Assembly: GCA_035048495.1 (NCBI GenBank)
Contig: CM068543.1
Span: 34,287,096 to 34,351,095 of the forward strand
From: Euptelea pleiosperma
Taxonomy: Eukaryota; Streptophyta; Magnoliopsida; Ranunculales; Eupteleaceae
Direction of reading: 5' to 3'
DNA length: 64,000 nucleotides
In this document: positions 12,433 through 25,999 of the stretch, piece by piece
Layout of the letters: the number at the start of each line of letters is the position of its first letter
How positions within the stretch are numbered: position 1 is the stretch's first letter
Translations under genes and position numbers: made by a program
The notes under the pieces: model-generated
The model's input: the letters and a program-made list of their open reading frames with translations, nothing else
Told to the model about the DNA's origin: nothing
Database searches by the model: none

Positions 12433-13505
12433 TCTATTCTACTATATAATGAGAGAAAGCCTTTCTTCCCTTAAAAACCGTTGAAATCTCAATATTGCTC
12501 CTACTTTGCCCAAAATACCCTTCTTATACGGTTTTTTAACATTTTAAGTCTTGTACCTTTTAAAGGTACGTTAGACTTTACGCACCCTTTTTTTTCTCTT
12601 CATCTTATTCAGCAATTGACATCATCGTACTCAATTGCAGCTTATTCAATAAAATATAAAAATAAAAAATCAGTCTTCCTAATATGACCTTCAAAGTTTT
12701 TAAATTGACAAACAATGCATCTTTCAGTCTTTGTAAATTTTTTAATTTACAAGGGTTCTTTGATCATTCAATATTTTCACATTTCAACTCTAAAGCGTTT
12801 AGCATATCCAAGCGTGTCACCTAACCTCTGTCCATGAAAAAAAAATTTGATGACCGTGTCCACCATTGAAGTTGATGATGAACCCATAGTGTGAACCATG
12901 TTGTAAACTATTAGAGACTATTAACCGTATGGATGTTTGCCACATTCTTAGATGGCCTTACGTAACAAAAATCGACCTAACTAGTGATTCCTAACCTTTG
13001 GACCATAATGCTTGAAATCCACGGTTTAAAATAAACCATAAAAAGGACTCTAATCCAATGGATATAAATTACTAATCACAATGAATTTTTGTATGCAGGT
13101 CCAACTTGGGATGGACAAAACTTTAGCATGGTCAGTGGTCTCTAAGAGTGTGCCATGTGGCTCATAATATGATCCATAATCAAAAGAAAAAAGATAGTTA
13201 ATAATTACATGTACATACCTCATTATTAAAATAGTAATGATCACATGGTTCAAGAGACATGGATGTTATCATGTTGCATAGTGGCGTCGGCCAAATAATA
13301 CTCAAAATCCACAATTAAAACAAACCATATGAAAAAAAAATATAATCCAACAGAAAATAAAATAACTAATCAGGATCAATTTTCATATGTAGCTCAACCT
13401 AGGGATGGGCGAAACATCTACATGGTCGTCGATCTCTAAGTGTATGCCATGTGTAAGGTGCTGCTACTGTAAGTTGCATGTGCATCGCATGTGGTGGTCC
13501 CCTAG
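12433..13505 (+). mobile_element. Non-autonomous Helitron, complete, 1.07 kb
   Basis: The 5' end is A|TCTATTCTACTATATAATG (12433) and the 3' end is GTGGTGGTCCCCTAG|T (13505), with a hairpin GCATGTGCATCGCATGTGG just before it. It carries one full foldback module (about 12880..13160) and one partial module (about 13300..13440), in the same order as 1..698. No Rep/helicase is encoded. Confidence 0.75.
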
Positions 13506-14397
13506 TGATACATTAATTTTAAATGAGGATCTTTTCGCGTTTTTGTAATTCTTAATAAATGTACGTCCTAAATAACTAGTAAATCTTTATCTAGATAAAA
13601 CTACCACTCACCATCTCACTACCATAGGAGACCATATTGCATCCTAATTAAGAACTCTACCTCCTTTGCCACATGGTGGAGTCCTATTAGATTGAAACTT
13701 GCTACATGGGAGATAGAGATGTGCCGTGGACACCTTTCGGGACACCACATTAGCTTCCACATGGCAGGAAATGATTTTCTTTGTTTTTATTTATATATTT
13801 GAAAATCTTTTCCCCTTGTTTCATTATAAGTGGCACTAACATCTAGTGCATGCTAGCAGCAGTCAATATTCTAATCCTTTTAAGCGTCAAAACAATATTG
13901 TAGGATTAGTTCTAGTACTAGTGGAAGGATTAGAGGTATTTCATCCATTATTAGAGTTGAAATTGAGTTATTTTAGATGTACAGATGAAGAACATGATTG
14001 AGGAATGTTGCATGTTCGCAATCTACGTTCACTTTGGCATCGTCAACATCCATTAAAACATAAACTCTTCAATTTGGGTTTTTATGTATAGAACATAAGT
14101 TATTACAAAAAAAAAGGGATTTAACAAAGATAATGAGTCTTTAGTGATAATTAATATTGGTCAGCATTCAAGGTTATATGTGCTTGTTTCCCAGATAAAA
14201 ATTCAGGGATATTGTTTCCATCTCCTTAATGTTCTATCATATTTCCTTCCATCTTCACTATAACAATGAAATTCTCTATCGCCTTGTACCTTCACGCTCC
14301 ATACTCCACACGAAATGTCTTCAAGGCCTTTTCTTCGAGTCGATCTGGAACCACACCGAATCTAGACAACTTGTCACCACGAGTTCACACTCTATCC
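13506..14397. other. AT-rich stretch, nothing recognised
   Basis: No gene, tandem repeat or element end could be supported. Confidence 0.4.
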
Positions 14398-15700
14398 ATA
14401 GAGTAGGGCTTACTTTAGAGAAGTAACCAAACACAACAAAGGTTGTTCAAAACTTTATGTGAGAACAAGGTTCAAAAGTGAAGAGTTAAAGCAACTCAAG
14501 AAAGACTTAAGATCAAATGAATTGTTGATAGCCGGATCTTGAGTCCACAAGAGATTACCTAGAATAGTTTGTATAAGTCTTTAAAGCCCTAGGTATTCTT
14601 CAAAAAACCTCTTGTTGGTCTTCTCTTTCTCTCCAAAGTCAATTGAATTACTAAACCCTATGAATTTAGGATTATTTATAGATTCAAATCACTAGAGAAG
14701 AGATCAAAATGATTGAGGAAACTTTTGATATTCAAAATCATAGAGTAGGGCTTACTTTAGAGAAGTAACTGAACACACCAAGGGTTCTTAAAAACTTAAT
14801 GTTAGAACAAGGTTCAAACATTAAGAGTTAAAGCATCTCAAGAAAGACTCAAGATCAAATGAAAAAGATTGTTGATATCCAGATCTTGAGTCCACAAGAG
14901 ATTGCCTAGAATAGTTAGTAACTCTTTAGAGCCCTAGGTGTTCTTCTAAAAACCTCTTGTTGATCTTCTCCTTCTCTCCAAAGTCAATTGACTTATTAAC
15001 CCATCGAATTAGGATTATTTATAGATTTAAATCAATAAAGAAGAGATCAAAATGATTTAGAAAACTTTCGATATTCAAAACCGCATTTGTAAGAAAGCTT
15101 CTTGAATAGAAATCGCAAGGTCATTTGAACCACTATAACATTTTGTTCAAACTACATTTCCCGAGAGGAAATAGAGCAATTTTCTGCAAACTCTTTCAAC
15201 ATGTCATTCGAACGACTTTAATTAAGGTCGTTCAAACGACTATGAATTTGTTTGAACAACTTAATCAGATTTAGGGAATTAAGTTTAATCATTTTTAAGT
15301 CCTCCTTAAGTCTCTACAAGTCAAGGTAATCTTTTTTGAGCACTACCTAATGATATTTCATCATTCTAAGTTACAATGGGTGTTTAAGTCATCCACTTAT
15401 GGTCAACCAATCAAACTGGGTAAAGTCAACTATAACCTCTTGTGGTCACACTAGGTCGCTTACCATCCTAGTTCTGATCAATGGTGACTAAAGGAGTGTC
15501 TACATCACATTTTCTTCAACAAACCTTCAGTCTTCGGTCTTGTCTTGCATGTCTTCATCCTTAAACCAACCAGACTCTTAAGACTTTACAAACGCAACAT
15601 TTAACATAGACTCGTAACACTGTTTTGTTTACGAAATTAGCCAACAAATATACATGTCATAAACATGGACTTTATAGTTACCAGAATGTCATCCAAAGTA
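14398..15700 (-). mobile_element. LTR remnant with 342-bp tandem duplication
   Basis: A 342-bp unit starting ATAGAGTAGGGCTTACTTTAG occurs at 14398 and 14740 (second copy ends near 15082). Each unit has a minus-strand TATA box (GAATCTATAAATAATCC). Upstream in minus-strand sense are the palindromes GTCATTCGAACGAC (15203..15216) and GTCGTTCAAACGAC (15227..15240). The palindromes-TATA-leader order repeats that of 48115..49669. Outer ends could not be fixed. Confidence 0.45.
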
Positions 15701-17495
15701 AAAACAATAGTTGGCTACACAAAGATTTACACTAATTAGGATTTTGTAAAATTTGGGTCAGTACACTGCATCTTATAGCTTATTCAACACTAGGTCTCGC
15801 ATTATAGACCATGGACATTGTTCTGCCTATTTCGTATCATACTTCATTTTAATTTAGAACCTAAAAACCAATAATCTAACTCCATAATCTTCCCATCTAA
15901 TCGTATCTTACGTCACATCTCAATTACTTTGCCAGTTTAACTATAGCCTTATTGGAGTTAGTTTTAAATTATTTTGTTATTTTTGTATAGACTTTTGTTT
16001 TAAAAGAAAATGCTTTTGTGAAGGTTTAGTCCCACGTTGCCTAAGGACACAAGAAGGAAAGAGAATATAAAGTGAAGTTCTCCACATACAAGTATTTAAA
16101 AGATCCATGTGAAGAGTGTTAGAGTGGTGTAACGCATTGAGCACATGCTTGTGCACATGGGTTCATGAGTTGCACTTTGCACATGCCATGTTGACTAGGA
16201 TCACAACGATTAAATAATCGATCATGTTAAAGGAGGTGAGAAGATTTAATTTTTTATTGTGAGTAATGAGTTGACTTAGATAATGAGTAGGATCAAATTC
16301 TTAGATAACTGAATGGGTGGTTACCAATGGCTACTTTGAAAGCTAAATTATTCAATAGTTGCATTTAATGACATTGTCAATCAAAAACACAAGATTGTAT
16401 GGATTGAACATTAGCAGATTGAATCGATTGAAGAAAGGATATGTCTCTCCGAATATCTAGACCAACAATTATATCTATCTAGAAAAAATCTGAAGTATAT
16501 GATATAGTAAGTACCTCTTTAGAAGAGACAAGTAGCTTGTGTTCAGACAAATCTACACAAATTATTTTATGAAAACAAACATGTTCAATGGGCATTATCA
16601 ATGTTTTAAAATAGAGCGTTCTGGTAGCAATTGGATAGAGAATAATTCAAAATCACGACAATTTGGGATTAAGGGCCTCATTAAATCCTAAAGATGATTT
16701 CTCATAAATTCTTTTTGCACTCATATGATTAAGATTGAAATGGGAGAAATATCATATAAAAGATATCAACCATTAAATTGGGTATTGAAGTCTATTGGAT
16801 CATCTAAGATCACGATTACTTTTTATTATTCCTCCATCAAGTTCATAACAATTTTATAGAAATTTTGATATTTTTACACTATGTGATGTAGGCATCTCAG
16901 TACACTCAATCCAATGATGCCTACATCATACAGTTTGGTATAGGTACACAATAACAAACATGCTCACTAAACAAGTCCACTATTGTAGCCTCACAGTTCT
17001 ATAATCAAAGAAGTAAGAGCACATAATCTAAGCATGCTCTATACAATCACATATGTTTAAAGTGGTATAGTTATAATAGAGTACATTGAACATCGAACTT
17101 AATGCAATGCTTATGAAATGACTAAACAAACAGATGGTCCAACAAATAGAGAGTCAATTCATCATTGGCAATTTAGGGCTTCCATCCAAGGGATTCTTCG
17201 TGTTCCCTGCTTACTTAATACTTAAGTTCATAAATATACCTACCCAACCCTTTGGACAACCATAAATGTACAGATATGCTTAACCTACTCACCATAATTA
17301 ACATTTAGGGCCGTATCTCTACCACCCAAGGACATATCCTAATATGTTGGCATGCTTAACATACTCACAACACATCAAACTCTTATGATAAATACAAAAA
17401 TAATGTACTTGACAATCCAACATTGTAGAGATCATGATAAATGCGATATTAAGCTTAACAAAACATCACATAAACCAACGAAAGACCTTTATTAA
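15701..17495. other. Non-coding stretch
   Basis: It holds a short hairpin (GATGTAGGCATC / GATGCCTACATC, about 16883..16927). Some text (TTTAGTCCCACGTTGCC, 16026) resembles decayed LTR sequence. No frame or domain is supportable. Confidence 0.35.
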
Positions 17496-19055
17496 ATTAT
17501 TTAAGGGTGCCTCTACGGGCACCCACGTCTTTAAGCTGGTTACCCACAATAAAAAAATGCCCCCCTTTAAGTTGGGCACCCACCCATTTTCCTTCATTTT
17601 CTCTCTCCCACTCTCCCCATCTCTTTCTCTCTATTATAATCTCTGTCTCCCTATCTCTCTTGTCACGCTCCGAATTCGGATACCCAGATATGACCCAAAA
17701 ATTTGTGGATCGACCCGTACCCGAACTCAGAGGTGATCCATGAATGTCCCCTAGTGGTCCAATTAGGTCAATTAGACTACTAAAGTTCATTCGAAAACCC
17801 ACTAAGTAAAAAAAAATTAAAGTCTATATGTAGAAAATAAATAATTCAAATAATTCATAATTCAAATAATTCAATCAATCAACTAAATGTGGAGAGGTGG
17901 ATGTGAGAACATGCTCTCAATCAAAGGATTACATGCCCCTAAAAATAAATAAGTAATATTTTAAAACAATCAAAATACAGCTTTTTAAAGTGTGGGATCA
18001 ACTCCCAAATCCTCGTCGATCTCATCGAGTACATTAGAGTCTTTCATCTCAAAATCATCCCACAAACCCAGCTCCTCAAAATTTGAAAATGGCATCGGTG
18101 TAGCACTGTGAGTCGAAGCCCAGTAATACAACAGTGTGCATGATATAATATCATATTATACAAGTTTTTTAATCAAGGTATGCATCTCAATTATATAATA
18201 AGGATGACATGAATATGAGGGTGAATGCAAATATGTACGGGATGCAAATGCAACTAGTACCCATAACCACATAGGGTCTCCATCTCCTTCCCGCACTAGG
18301 AGCAATCTCATCGACCCATCTGCAGGATATAATAACGTTTGGGGCCTTTCACCTTAGGATACCAAACACTAATTAATTGTTAAATCCAATACAAACGTAT
18401 ATAATATACTTCAACCCCGTTCCCTTATGCACTCCTTATATGAAATGACGTGATGATCATGGTATGACAAGATGGTACTAGGGTTACATGACATAAGCAC
18501 ACATGTATTTAACATTTAAATAAGAATATAAAATGAACACATGATCATCAAAAGTAATAACACGGAAACGAATTAGGGTTAAACATTAATAACATGTAAC
18601 AATCACCGAAGGTCACGATCAACACGGATGAACAATATAAGTGGAAATTGCAAGAGAATCCAACACACCATGGCTGAACCCTATGAGGGATCCATGACAC
18701 AAGGTCGAACCCTAAAAAAGGATCCAAGACACATGAGTGGGATCTCCATGCATATAAGTATAGGTCAAGCCATCTAGGGTTTAGTCAAACAACAAAGGTT
18801 AAACCCCTTAATAGTCAATAAGTCATGACTGAACCACTAAGGGTTCCTAAGGTCATTAATAATCCAAAATCCAAGAAATGTGAATTTTTTATAGAAAATA
18901 TGTTTCTTTGTAAAAATTATAATTAAATAAATATAAATTAGAAAAAAATACAACTCAATGGATTTGAAGATTCATTGAGGTTTCTATGAAAAATAAATTC
19001 AAAAATATTTATTTCTAAAATCTAAGTCGAAATTCATAAGGAAGTGGACTGCACA

Positions 19056-22000
19056 TGTCACGCCCCGAATCCGGATACCTAGATACGACTCAAAAATCTA
19101 AGGATCGACTCATACCCGAACCCAAAGGTGATCCATGAATGTCCCCTAGTGGTCCAATTAGGTCAATTAGACTACTAAGGTTCATTCAAAAACCCACTAA
19201 CTATAAAAAAATATCTAGGTACAGAAGTAACCCTAGAATGATCTTACGCGATTGTTCAATTGTCAGAGTTAAGTTCGTTAATCAACTAGGTTGTTCTACA
19301 ATCTACATGAGGTTCATTATGAATTAATTAAATAAATTTAATTCTCTTAAGTCAAGTCTAGGATAACCTATTAAGTCCATACGGTCTAGGTATGAGTCAA
19401 CTCAGTTGACTCGGTCAAGTCTCAAAATTTGGCTAAGGCAAAATAGTCAGAATTTGACCAAGTCCAAATAAGGTAGCAAGGCGCTATTTTGACCATAACT
19501 TTTAGCATAGATAGAATTTTTAGGATCCGTTGAATGTTCTGGAAAGCTAATTCATAGACCATCGATAATGTCACTGTGGGAAAAATCCCAAAACTTCCAT
19601 CTTCCTACCTGTATATACATTGCAACATATAATCATGAATCTATTAGATTCGCTTACTGCCTGTGTTTCGATCATAACTTTTAGTACAAATCAAATCTGT
19701 AGAAACCGTAAATATTTTCAAAAGTTAAGTCAAAGATCTTTAAAAAGTTCTTCTAGTCCAAAGTCAAGAAAGGTTATCTGTATATCTGAAATTGGACTGC
19801 AAGTCAAAACTATAAATCTGGCAGATTCAAGATATGTTCAGTATTTTGGTCCTAACTCTCTGTTCTGATTGAATTACTGAATTCCAAAAATTGTTCTAGG
19901 AAGCTAACTCTGTGGCTTCAAAACATCCCTACTAGTCAGAAATCAGTTCTGCCATCGATATATTAGAAAATGTACCACAAGACAGAAAAATGGGTTGTTG
20001 TCTCGTTTTACATTTGGTGACAGTCTTTTGGAATCCGATATATATATCGGTCCAAATGGGAATGTAGTAGGACGTTCGTTTTATTATTTAACACATGTTC
20101 ATAATCATCAAAAATATAAAGAACAATCATAACATAAATTCAATCAAATCATGTTCACAATAACTCAAACATGTTATAAAATAAAATGAGGGCAAACCCT
20201 CAAAAATCAAGCCAGAACAAACTTATTTTTATTTAAGTAACCAAAGCATATAAAGGTGTTCAAAATGAATTTAGGGCTATCTAGCCATCCTCAACATAAA
20301 TGTCATCATCCTCACAAGCATCATCATGTAGATCATCCAAATCCAGATCTACCCAATCATCCGAGTCTTCAAGGGCATCGTCGGTCAAATTTGAAAATAT
20401 GTCAGCAAACGCCGTGAGTCCAAAAGGAGTACTCAGTGTACCACGTGTAGTCCAACATATATTTTAAAATGCTATAATAATTTATCATGCTAAGTACATG
20501 TCAAATAATCTAAATCATGAACAAAGAGAAATAAGAATCAGTAACATGCATGATAGATGCACTTACCCCCGTTCACTCAAACCACACACGGGTCTCCAAC
20601 TCCTTCCCTACCATGGGAGATTGACCACATGAGGGCCCTTCTACAAGAAATATAAGTTTGCGGTCTTGGACCCTAGGGCTCCGGGCCCTTCTTAATTTTT
20701 AGATATCTAACCACATGGGGTTTCATCTCTTTCTCTCACTGGGAATGACCTCACTGGTCTAAATAATATAGCTTCATCATAATGCACAACTCCCCCCAAG
20801 ATGTCTGATGCAAGAATGAGACCATAAGCCATCATAATACTCTAAATGATATATAAATCCATAGGGTATGGCCGTACAGTCCATTGTAGAACTTATCATG
20901 GCCAAACCCCTCTAATCATGCTCATCACAAGTTCATAATAAAATCATTACACAATTATGCAAAAATTATCATCTCATCATCATGTTCCATTAAAAGCAAT
21001 AATCACATATGATCAACATCATTCTAATATCATTGAAAAATAGATAATTTAAACATACACATCACATAGGTAAATAATTATGGAATTATAAAATAGACAT
21101 GGTTAGAACCACTCACGGTTATATCACACCTTTTTGGTTATCTTTAATGGAGGTTTGCAATTCGTCGATTTAGAAGGTTGTTGGATCGAACTCTCCTCGG
21201 AGTATGTTATTTTGATCGGTGACCCCTTCAATTTTCTCTTCTACCTCGAGTTCAATCGGAGTTCGGATGAAGACTTAATCGAAGCTCTCTCACTTCTTTA
21301 ATGGAGTTTAGTGATGGGTTTTCAATGGAAGCTTAAAGAGATAAAATAAAAAATAATTGAGGAGAGAGAAGAGAAGGTTTTTGAAAACAAGAATGGGCTC
21401 CAAAAAGATTGACTATTGGGAACTCTATAGGGTTGCCTTATTTAATAACATAAGGGAAGAAGGTTTAAAATTTGAATTGAGGGAGTTTCTCTTAAGTTGT
21501 TGAGCAACAAAAGAGAATGTGTGAAATTCGTAGCTTTCAAAGGATGACTTTTTCAACCCTCAAAAACTCATATTTTGAATTACTAATGGGTTAGAAATGG
21601 GCCCAAAGCCCACGGATATCAACTGGGCTTTAATTAAGGTTATTCTTAAGCCCAAAATGCCTCTAAATTGGCCCTACGAGCCCACCCAAGAATTATAATT
21701 CAATTAATAATGTAATTACTAATATTAATAATTAAAATAGTTATTAATTACAATTATGTCATATTCCCTCAAAAGGTGATGGTTTGATATAATTAATATA
21801 TATATGAGCATTAAACTATATATTATAATATATTAATACACAACATTCATTCAATAATTCATATCAATCATATCATATAATTTAAAAATTCATAATCAAT
21901 AAGATGTTGACACTTGTCACACACCTAAAATTCAAATAAAATATTCTAATACACAAAATTTCAGCAATTGGTCGAAGTCCCAAAAAAGGGTCAACCTTTC

Positions 22001-22467
22001 ATCAGATTGACACGAAACTTATTCTGCGGGTCCCGTACTCATTTCAAATTTATTTAAAAATGTAAAATGATAGAAAAATTACAAAAATAAATTTTTTGCC
22101 AAAAATGTTTGTTATAGTTTTAAAGTCCCTTTACAATGTCTAGAAACCCTAAGACATGGGTCCCACCTAAAATTTAACCCAAAAATAAGAAAAAATCAAG
22201 TTAGTTAAATTATTAAATATTTAAGATCTATATAAGTATATGATCGTGCCGAAACTGTCCGTCGATCGGAGGTCAAACGAATTTTTAGAAGAGTTTACTC
22301 TTGCGGGTCCCATAAAATCCTAATTCTCGAAGATGTCAGAATGCAACAAAAATTGATACACATGTTCATACATGATATCTAAATATAAATATAATAACAG
22401 AAGTCTGAAACATTTTTTTTTTGTAAAATTATCATAATACCCTAGAACGAAAGTTCGAGGTATTACA
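19056..22467 (-). mobile_element. Nested LTR of the same architecture, 3.41 kb
   Basis: It begins TGTCACGCCCCGAATCCGG and ends AACGAAAGTTCGAGGTATTACA, the same two ends as the host LTR. The flanks GCACA (19051..19055) and GGATA (22468..22472) look like a decayed 5-bp duplication of a GGACA-like target present in sister repeat units. The length equals that of the outer LTR. Internal sequence is well diverged, so this is a different subfamily. Confidence 0.7.
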
Positions 22468-23215
22468 GGATAGAATCTGAAATTCTGGGTTTTGCAAAAA
22501 CGGTCAGCACTTTAGAAAAATTATAACTAAATAAATACATATCATAAACATACAAAATCAATGGATCTGGAAAATAGATTCACATAGTTTTATAGAAAAA
22601 ATAAATAAATAAATATTTAGTGTCAAAATTTATATGTAAATTCTTCATCAAGTGGACCACATAGAATCTGGAATTAAGTCCAACACATTATACAAATTAT
22701 AACTAAATAAATAAATATAAGAAAAATACAAACTCAACTAATTTAGAAACTAGATTCATAGAGGTATCCAAGAAAAATAATTATGAAAATATTTCGATTC
22801 AAAATATAAATCGAAATCTTTAATGAACTGGACTGTACATAATCTGAAATTCTAGGTTTTATAGAAAAGTACAGTACCTTTGAAAAATTATAAGTTAATA
22901 AATAAAAATCTAAAAAATACAAACTCAACGGATTTAGAAAATAGATTCATATAGGTATCTATGAAAATTAATTATAAAAATATGCAGATTTAAAATATAG
23001 ATCAAAATCTTTAATTAAATAGACCGTACAAAATCTGAAATTCTAGGTTGTGAAGAAAAGAACAGCACCTTAGAAAAATCATAACTAAATAAATATAAAT
23101 CATAAAAATACAAACTCAACTGTTTTGGAAAATAGATTCATAGAGGGTTTTAGAAAAAATAATTAGAAAATATTTAAGTTCTAAAAATATCATAAAAATT
23201 ATAAAGAAATAGCTA
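22468..23215. repeat. Tandem units of about 190 bp inside the LTR
   Basis: Units recur around AATCTGAAATTCTGGGTTTT, AAAATTATAACTAAATAAAT, ATACAAACTCAA and GATTCATAGAGGTATC. A first unit lies at about 18870..19055, before the nested LTR. The same array occurs at 54170..55030 and, inverted, at 51690..52600. Confidence 0.7.
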
Positions 23216-24918
23216 CTGTTATGGGTGCCAAATAAGTCATGGCCAAACCCATTATAGTGGCACCAAACAATGATCAACTTAAGAAAAATATACTAAATCA
23301 TGTCTAAATTAATTTATAGTCAAGATCTACCATTATATAATGAAAGAAAAATAATAACTTGAAGAAGAACAAGCATAGGATGGATCAGGCACACTTAGTT
23401 TAAGATTTCTTAAACTTTAATGAAAATTGAAAGTTTCTTCAAATTTGAAAGTCGTCGGATCGTCCTCTCCTTAGAGTATGTTCTTTTAATCAGAGTCTGC
23501 ATCAATTCTCCTTTCTTGCTCGAGTGCGATCGATACCTGGATGGAGATTTAATAGAGATTTCTCTATTTTTTAATAGAGTTTGGTTTGTGAAAACTTCCA
23601 AAGCTTTAAGGTTTTTATAAATAGGTTTAGGGAAGGATTATGGTTTCTATTTTAGGAAAATTCGTAACTATCAAAGGGATGACTTTTTCAATCCTTAAAA
23701 ATTCATATTTCACAATACTTATGGTTTAAAAATGGGCTAAGGCCCATATATATCAACTAGGCTTCATTGAAGATTATTATTAAGCCAAAAAAACCTCCAA
23801 AATGGTGATACGAACCCACCCAACAATCATAACACAAATAATCATTCATTGATTCAATTAAACTATATTAGATAATTTAAAAGTTCATACAACAAGGTAT
23901 TGACACATCACACACACACACATAAATCACATAAATAGTCTCAATACAAAAAATTTAAAGTCCCGAAAAAATGTCAAGATGACATAAAAATGACCCGAAA
24001 AATGACCCAAAAATTTAAATAAAATATAATTAAATATTATTTCTGAAAAATATAAGAATAGTAGAAAAGTTCAAAAATTACAAATATACTATTTTTGTAA
24101 AATATCCCGAAATCTCCCGCTAAGATTTTTATGTCTCAAGAAAGGTTCTAAATTTTTCGGGTAAGTTTGGAAGGGTAAAATAAGAATATTTTTGGTGTCT
24201 TGGGCCCACAAAATAATTTTTTTATAAAAGTTCTAGAATGTTAGTTGGGGCAAGAAAAAGTCCCCTACAAGTTACAATTCATATTCTTAGTAAGAATTTA
24301 GCCCTAAAGAGCGAGTTTAAAAAAATAACAGGTTTTTCAAAGTTGTCAGAATGAAACTAAATTAATCATACATACTCAATAATGATATTAAACCATAAAA
24401 ATAATAATAGAAGTCTGAAAAAGGTTTAGGTTTTCATTATTAGGTGAATTTACCATAATACCCTAGAACGAAAGTTCAGAGTATTACATCTCTCTTTCTT
24501 TCTCTCTCTCCTCTCTCTCATCTCACTCTCTCACTCTGTCTCTCTCTTTATCCATCTCTTCATCTTACTGTTTCCCTATTTCTCTCTCCCCCCTCTTTCT
24601 TTTCCTTTCCTCATCTCTCTCCTTGGCCAGCCCAACTGTGGTACACATGGAAGCCTCAGCTAGGCTAGCCAAGGGAGAGAGGGAGAAAAAAAGATAGTGA
24701 GAGATGGAGAGTGAGAATGATGGAGAGAGTGACAAAGTGAGTGAGTGGGTGAGAGAGTGAAGAGAGAGAGAGTGCAGTACAGAGAGAAATAGAGAGAAGA
24801 AGGATAAGGGGAGGCTGCCCAAACTATATGGGGGGGTTTTGTCAAAAAAATATTTTTGTCTAAAATGTGGGTGCCGAGCTTAAAGATGCAGGTGCCTATA
24901 GAGATTCCGATTATTTAA

Positions 24919-25995
24919 AGAGGATAATGATCCCAAATATAAAGGAAACATGAAAGTAAAACATAAACGAATGTAGAAGAAAAACAAACTATGAGTTCTC
25001 AATAGTAAATGACTATCTAAATGATAACATAAAACCAAGCAATCTCGGGCTGGTCTTCTATTAACCCACTTAGAGTATATTGTGGTGATAAGGGTTCTTC
25101 CCCCGAGTCACTTTTAGGGTAATATCCAATAGTGGATATCAAATCTAGATCGATAAGCTCGCTTTCCTCCTTTTTTGGTTCTCCGACTACGAGGAACCGA
25201 TTGGGTGGAGGCTCTACCCTCATTCTTGTAGTTTTCGACCATGGTTATGAACCATGGGTCTCTTAGGCATGATAACAAATGGTCATGTCCCATCCATATA
25301 AGCTTGTTATTTTATCACAATAATGCAATGTCTATATTTGGAGATAACTTGCTCTGCGAGTACAACTAGCTCTTGTTTCACTATTGGCTTTTCAGATAGA
25401 ACTGGTTCTGATTCTAGTTTGTTTCTTGCTTTCGTGTAGCTCTAAGCATCTTCCACTAGCTTTGGCTTGAACCTACATTGCCACATCATAGCATGGGTCG
25501 TAGCCAAAAATTGCACCATCTAATATTGTTACAATATAAGATTAAACATATTATTTGATCAATCCAAATAGTTAGGCCAAGAGAGTTGATAAAACAAGAT
25601 TTTTAGGAATGTCTTAAAAATAGTGTAAATCATGACTAATTATCATAAAACTAGGATTTTCAAGAAAAGGGTAATTTTTCTAAAAACTTACTATTTCAAT
25701 GATTTTTTCAAATAAAAGATAATAGCAAGAAATTAATATTCAAAGTAGTAATGTGATCAATTTTACAAAGTTTGGCACAAAATATTGCCCCGAAACCATC
25801 TTTTCATAGGTTTTGGCTTCGAAAAAGTTGATGTTTGGGAAAATAGTAATTCAATTTTTGGATGCATATTTAATTCTAAAATCTTATTTAAAATAAGGAA
25901 AATAAATTTTAAAGTGCTCAAAATAATTATTTAGTTCAAAAATAACCCATCCAAAGTCAATTATTAAAGAAAAGGAGACATAAACGAGAAATATG
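24919..25995. other. Stretch without a recognised gene
   Basis: A 68-codon minus-strand open frame (25017..25223) begins MRVEPPPNRFLVVGEPKKEE. It has no recognisable domain and no supporting context. Confidence 0.35.
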
Positions 25996-25999
25996 AAAA

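Larger units (their letters stand above)
17661..24488 (-). mobile_element. Solo LTR (3.4-kb family), interrupted by a nested copy
   Basis: It runs from TGTCACGCTCCGAATTCGG to AACGAAAGTTCAGAGTATTACA, with TG...CA ends and TCTCT on both sides (17656..17660 and 24489..24493; weak support because the target is a CT repeat). Removing the nested copy leaves about 3.41 kb. Polarity is taken from the pol remnant at 27939..28172, where the same TGTAATACC end follows coding sequence; that makes this copy minus-strand. It holds about five tandem units of about 190 bp and no coding region. Confidence 0.75.
17505..24909. mobile_element. MULE-like inverted-repeat element split by an LTR
   Basis: The left end GGGTGCCTCTACGGGCACCC (17505) and the complement of the right end (...CTCTATAGGCACCTGCATC, 24909) continue into shared CTTTAAGCT and CACCCAC blocks, giving imperfect terminal inverted repeats of about 50 bp. 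A perfect 9-bp duplication ATTATTTAA flanks the element (17496..17504, 24910..24918). Without the LTR at 17661..24488 the element is about 570 bp, with CT-rich left and GA-rich right arms that could form one long hairpin. No transposase is present. Confidence 0.7.

Noticed and set aside
17434..17802. Overlapping open frames of about 100 codons on both strands
   Set aside because: They cross the boundary between the MULE-like arm and the LTR start at 17661 and reflect the CT repeat.
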